A stretch of DNA of 9,434 bases from an uncultured Bacilli bacterium (GTDB lineage: Bacteria > Bacillota_I > Bacilli_A > RF39 > UBA660): NCBI GenBank assembly GCA_944358275.1, contig CALVQZ010000142.1:1-9434 (forward strand). Reading direction: 5' to 3'. The position numbers were made by a program, and so were the translations under genes. The notes below the pieces were generated by a model, which did no database searches, was not told where the DNA came from, and worked only from the letters and a program-made list of their open reading frames with translations. Numbering within the stretch: the stretch's first letter is position 1; each line of letters starts with the position of its first letter. This document shows positions 6,694 through 9,434 of this stretch, in pieces.

Positions 6694-8781
6694 ATGTCTG
6701 GTAATATTGCTGCTTTAGGGACATCAGTTAATTTGATTTCAGATGTTTTTAGATTATTGTTTTTTTTCATAGATGGTGCTATTTATAGTTTGATACCAGC
6801 CGTATATGGTGCTATATATGATTTATATGATTTTTCAGTATTATTTCAAGATAATACACTTTCAGAATTAGTAAACAGAATGACTACTAGCATATATTCA
6901 TTCCTTTCAATATTTATGTTTTTCAGGGTTGCATTTTCTTTAATTGTTATGCTAGTTGATCCTAATGCAATAGATGATAAAGAAAAAGGTGCAAAAAAGA
7001 TAGTTTCTAATATTATGATATGTTTAGTACTAATAATTGTAGTTCCTACTATATTTAAATATGCTAAACAAATTCAAGCAACTGCATTAGAAGAGCATTG
7101 GATTGAAAGAATTGTTATTGGTGAAAGTTTTTCTGAAGATGAAAGTTATAATTTGGGTAATGAATTTGCACTATCTGTTTGGGGGCTGTTTTTAAGGCCT
7201 GCTACTAGTGATTCTAGTGCGAATGATGCGTATAACGCTGTATTCAAAAGTGGAAGCAGTAGTTATTGGGATTGGGATCTTGCTTCACTTTCTGCTGAAC
7301 TCCTTTCGGTTTCAGGGGTTCCAGTTTTAAGCGATATTTTTCTTAGATATAAAGGTACACATTATGATATTGCATATACTTGGTTCTTTTCTACTCTTGT
7401 TGGAGTATATGTATTATGGACTTTCTTTAAACTTATGATAGATGTTGCATATCGTTCTATTAAGTTTTTTGCACTTGAACTAATATCACCTATAGCAATA
7501 GTTTCTTATATTGACCCATCGTCTTCAAAGAAAGGATTATTTAGTAAATGGTTAAATGAAACTGTTAAAACATATATTTCTTTATTTGTGCGTATCTTTG
7601 TTTTCGCATTTGCAACGTTGTTGCTTAGAACAATTTCTCTTTCTTCACTCGATGTAAAAATTGATGGTTTTTCTCAAATTATTTATTTCTTTGCAATACT
7701 TGCATTTATAAAGATGGCTCCTAAATTTATAGACAATTTATTTGGAACTTCTATTTCAAAAGAAAGTGATACTAAATTTGCAGCAGATATGTTTAAAGGG
7801 GCATTGGGCGGTTTAGCTGTTGGTGCGACTGGAGCTATAACTGGAGCTTATGCTGCTGGTAAGATGGGACAAAATGTAGTAAAAGGAGCATTTTCTGGAG
7901 GGTGGACTGGATTTACTAAGGGATATAGTGCTGCAAAAAAAGGAAGTATACCTGGTGTAGTAACTGCTGGAATGGATACGTATTCAGCTGCTAGAAAGAA
8001 ATACGGTTATGAATTTAACAAAGAAGAAGAAGCTGGTATTGCTTCTATGGAACCATTTGTAGAAAAAGGTAAAAAAGCTAAAGCAGCTGCTATTCAAAAG
8101 GCTACTGAAAATAATAAAGAAGCTATTAAGAAAGAATTTAATAGAGATGGAAAACCAACTAGAAAAGTTAACGGATATGAAGTTACATATAGTAATTTAG
8201 TTGGAAATGCTGATGCGGAAGGTGCATATATGAGGTATGTTTCAACTGTAGCAGAAAATGAAGTTATTCCAGGATTAAGTGAAGAAGGTAAAAAAGCATA
8301 TAATAATGCAGCCGAAAAGAAAATGTATGCAACTTTGTCTAAAATGCAGTCAAATAGTGTTAATGAAGAATTTAATGTAGAATATTCAGCATTTGCTCAA
8401 AGAGATGCAGCTGGTAGAGAAGATGCACTTATGGATGCATTTAATAAAGAAAATGCAAGAAGAGCATCAGTTGGTGAAAAAACTTATACTGATTGGCAAA
8501 CAATGTATAAAGAAATTGGCGGAGTCGATACAAGTAAAACAATTACAGTTGAGGATGCATTTAAGATATCGTTAGATGATAAGATTAAACAAAAGACTGG
8601 TCATACTACTAGTGAGTGGTCTAATATAGCAGGTAAAGATGAATCCGATGCACAAGGAGCTTCTGAAGAAGTTAAAAGACATGAGGCATCTTCTAAAGGA
8701 CTTGCTGATAAGAAGAAAAAAGACTTATATGGTAAAGCTAAAGGTAAACTTGAAGCACAAAATTATAAACCAACACCTTAA
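6694..8781 (+). CDS. VirB6/TrbL-like polytopic membrane protein of a type IV secretion (conjugation) system
   Basis: The 695-aa product has about seven membrane segments (roughly 15-45, 65-88, 104-124, 227-249, 255-273, 292-313, 327-345). A Gly/Ala-rich stretch at 369-390 follows, then a hydrophilic, Lys/Glu-rich tail of about 300 residues. A soluble loop (125-225) containing a YWDWD motif separates the third and fourth segments. This layout is that of VirB6/TrbL-type inner-membrane channel components, including the transmembrane proteins of mycoplasma ICEs (Mbov_0396-like). The family call rests on topology, composition and the PrgI and VirB4 genes directly downstream, not on a catalytic motif. 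ATG 6694 has GTGAGG at 6682-6687; the in-frame TTG at 6667 has no ribosome binding site. An eight-T run (6760-6767) lies near the 5' end. The gap to the next gene is 44 nt with no terminator. Confidence 0.75.
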   Translation: MSGNIAALGTSVNLISDVFRLLFFFIDGAIYSLIPAVYGAIYDLYDFSVLFQDNTLSELVNRMTTSIYSFLSIFMFFRVAFSLIVMLVDPNAIDDKEKGAKKIVSNIMICLVLIIVVPTIFKYAKQIQATALEEHWIERIVIGESFSEDESYNLGNEFALSVWGLFLRPATSDSSANDAYNAVFKSGSSSYWDWDLASLSAELLSVSGVPVLSDIFLRYKGTHYDIAYTWFFSTLVGVYVLWTFFKLMIDVAYRSIKFFALELISPIAIVSYIDPSSSKKGLFSKWLNETVKTYISLFVRIFVFAFATLLLRTISLSSLDVKIDGFSQIIYFFAILAFIKMAPKFIDNLFGTSISKESDTKFAADMFKGALGGLAVGATGAITGAYAAGKMGQNVVKGAFSGGWTGFTKGYSAAKKGSIPGVVTAGMDTYSAARKKYGYEFNKEEEAGIASMEPFVEKGKKAKAAAIQKATENNKEAIKKEFNRDGKPTRKVNGYEVTYSNLVGNADAEGAYMRYVSTVAENEVIPGLSEEGKKAYNNAAEKKMYATLSKMQSNSVNEEFNVEYSAFAQRDAAGREDALMDAFNKENARRASVGEKTYTDWQTMYKEIGGVDTSKTITVEDAFKISLDDKIKQKTGHTTSEWSNIAGKDESDAQGASEEVKRHEASSKGLADKKKKDLYGKAKGKLEAQNYKPTP

Positions 8782-8825
8782 AAATAAAAATAAAAATATA
8801 AATCAATATAAAAAGGAGGTCATTT

Positions 8826-9149
8826 ATGATAAATGGAGGTTATTTGATACCAGCAAATACGAAAAAAGGTCAACTTATTTTTGGAGCGTTTACACTGCCT
8901 GATTTATGTATATTAGGTGTAGGTGTATTCTTTTCACTAATATTCCTTTTAATATTAGGTGCTGATGACACTGTGGGAGCACTTCTCAGTGTCTCTCCTG
9001 GATTGTTTTGTGGTTTTTTAGTTATGCCGATACCCAATTATAGAAATGTAATAACATTCTTTAATTCGATGATACATTTCTATAGTGGGCAAAGGATATA
9101 TAAATGGAAAGGATGGTGTCTTTATGAGCAATCAAGGCAAAGGAAATAA
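8826..9149 (+). CDS. PrgI-family small membrane protein of the conjugation system
   Basis: The 107-aa protein begins with YLIPANTKKGQLIFG (6-20), then has two adjacent membrane segments (about 25-45 and 49-67). It then reads MPIPNYRN (67-74) and YKWKGW (92-97) near a basic C-terminus. These blocks match what I know of the PrgI family, encoded immediately before the VirB4-type ATPase in Gram-positive conjugative plasmids and ICEs. PrgI occupies a VirB3-like position and is thought to anchor the ATPase at the membrane. The ribosome binding site AAGGAGGT (8813-8820) is a near-perfect match, 5 nt before the ATG, and the strongest in this operon. The 3' end overlaps the next gene by 26 nt, which suggests coupled synthesis with the ATPase. 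Confidence 0.82.
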   Translation: MINGGYLIPANTKKGQLIFGAFTLPDLCILGVGVFFSLIFLLILGADDTVGALLSVSPGLFCGFLVMPIPNYRNVITFFNSMIHFYSGQRIYKWKGWCLYEQSRQRK

Positions 9150-9434
9150 GTATACTGAAGGATGGCTTCCGGTTAGAAATATTACTAATGGAATGGTCGT
9201 TTTAGATAATAATGAAAAAGTTACAGGTGTTAAAATTACTCCTAAAAATATATTTATAATGGATGAAGATTCACAGAAAAATATAATACGTTCTTTAACT
9301 AATTTTTATAATACTATTGATTTTGAGTTTTGGTTAGTTGTATCAGATCGTGTTGTCGATATTTCACTTTATCAATCACAACTTCAACTTCTTTATAACA
9401 ACACGACTAAACCTAAATTAAGAAAACTTATAAT
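9124..9434 (+). CDS. VirB4/TraC-like conjugation ATPase, N-terminal part (runs off window)
   Basis: From ATG 9124 the frame stays open to the end of the window, giving 103 codons. The opening GWLPVRNITNGMVVLDNN (13-30), followed by a VTGVKITPKNIFIMDEDSQ strand (33-51), is the usual start of Gram-positive VirB4/TraC-like proteins. There the N-terminal domain reads as 'lpv..i.nGmi...dg..v.il.v.p.nf'. The Walker motifs would lie several hundred residues further on and are not visible, so the ATPase call depends on the N-terminal resemblance and on the PrgI gene upstream. A ribosome binding site GGATGGTG at 9111-9118 lies inside the PrgI gene, 5 nt before the ATG. These hexameric ATPases power substrate transfer and pilus or channel assembly at the cytoplasmic face. 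Confidence 0.78.
   Translation, partial: MSNQGKGNKYTEGWLPVRNITNGMVVLDNNEKVTGVKITPKNIFIMDEDSQKNIIRSLTNFYNTIDFEFWLVVSDRVVDISLYQSQLQLLYNNTTKPKLRKLI

Noticed and set aside
8639..8902. 87-codon + strand frame spanning the end of the VirB6-like gene and the start of the PrgI gene
   Set aside because: Overlaps two better supported genes, has no ribosome binding site, and reads as Lys-rich noise from A-rich DNA.

Overview
The window is very AT-rich and reads as a low-GC Bacillota (Firmicutes) genome, probably a gut Bacilli/RF39- or Erysipelotrichales-like lineage close to the Mollicutes. The protein similarities support this: DnaK carries the short Gram-positive form of the ATPase domain. The operon order hrcA-grpE-dnaK is also typical. 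TGA ends hrcA and no other gene contains an in-frame TGA; tryptophan is encoded by TGG, so the standard bacterial code fits and the mycoplasma code is not needed. This placement is inference, since there is no rRNA in the window. All genes are on the + strand.

Region 1 (1-6200) is a class I heat-shock operon: the 3' half of hrcA (repressor), grpE (nucleotide exchange factor), an unrecognised 107-codon ORF, dnaK (Hsp70), pepF (oligoendopeptidase F, M3 zinc peptidase) and dnaJ (Hsp40). A strong intrinsic terminator closes it at 6163-6200. Spacing is tight (0-12 nt or short overlaps) except at dnaK-pepF, where a 15-bp perfect hairpin lies between a good Shine-Dalgarno and the pepF start. Chaperone, co-chaperone, exchange factor and repressor form one self-regulated module. 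PepF may clear peptides made during proteolysis of misfolded protein. Two insertions depart from the textbook order: the small ORF translationally coupled to dnaK, and pepF between dnaK and dnaJ.

Region 2 (6201-6693) has no convincing intact gene. It holds short AT-rich repeats, a stretch that looks like a decayed reading frame ending in a hydrophobic segment (about 6375-6595), and a candidate extended -10 promoter overlapped by a perfect 7-bp inverted repeat (6622-6641).

Region 3 (6694-9434) is the start of a type IV secretion / conjugation operon: a 695-aa polytopic VirB6/TrbL-like protein with a long hydrophilic tail, a 107-aa PrgI-family membrane protein, and the N-terminus of a VirB4/TraC-like ATPase that runs off the window. 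The gene order resembles the transfer module of mycoplasma ICEs and Gram-positive conjugative elements. The likely biological boundary is therefore between 6200 and 6694, where a chromosomal housekeeping operon meets an integrated or domesticated conjugative element. No integrase, relaxase or att site is visible.
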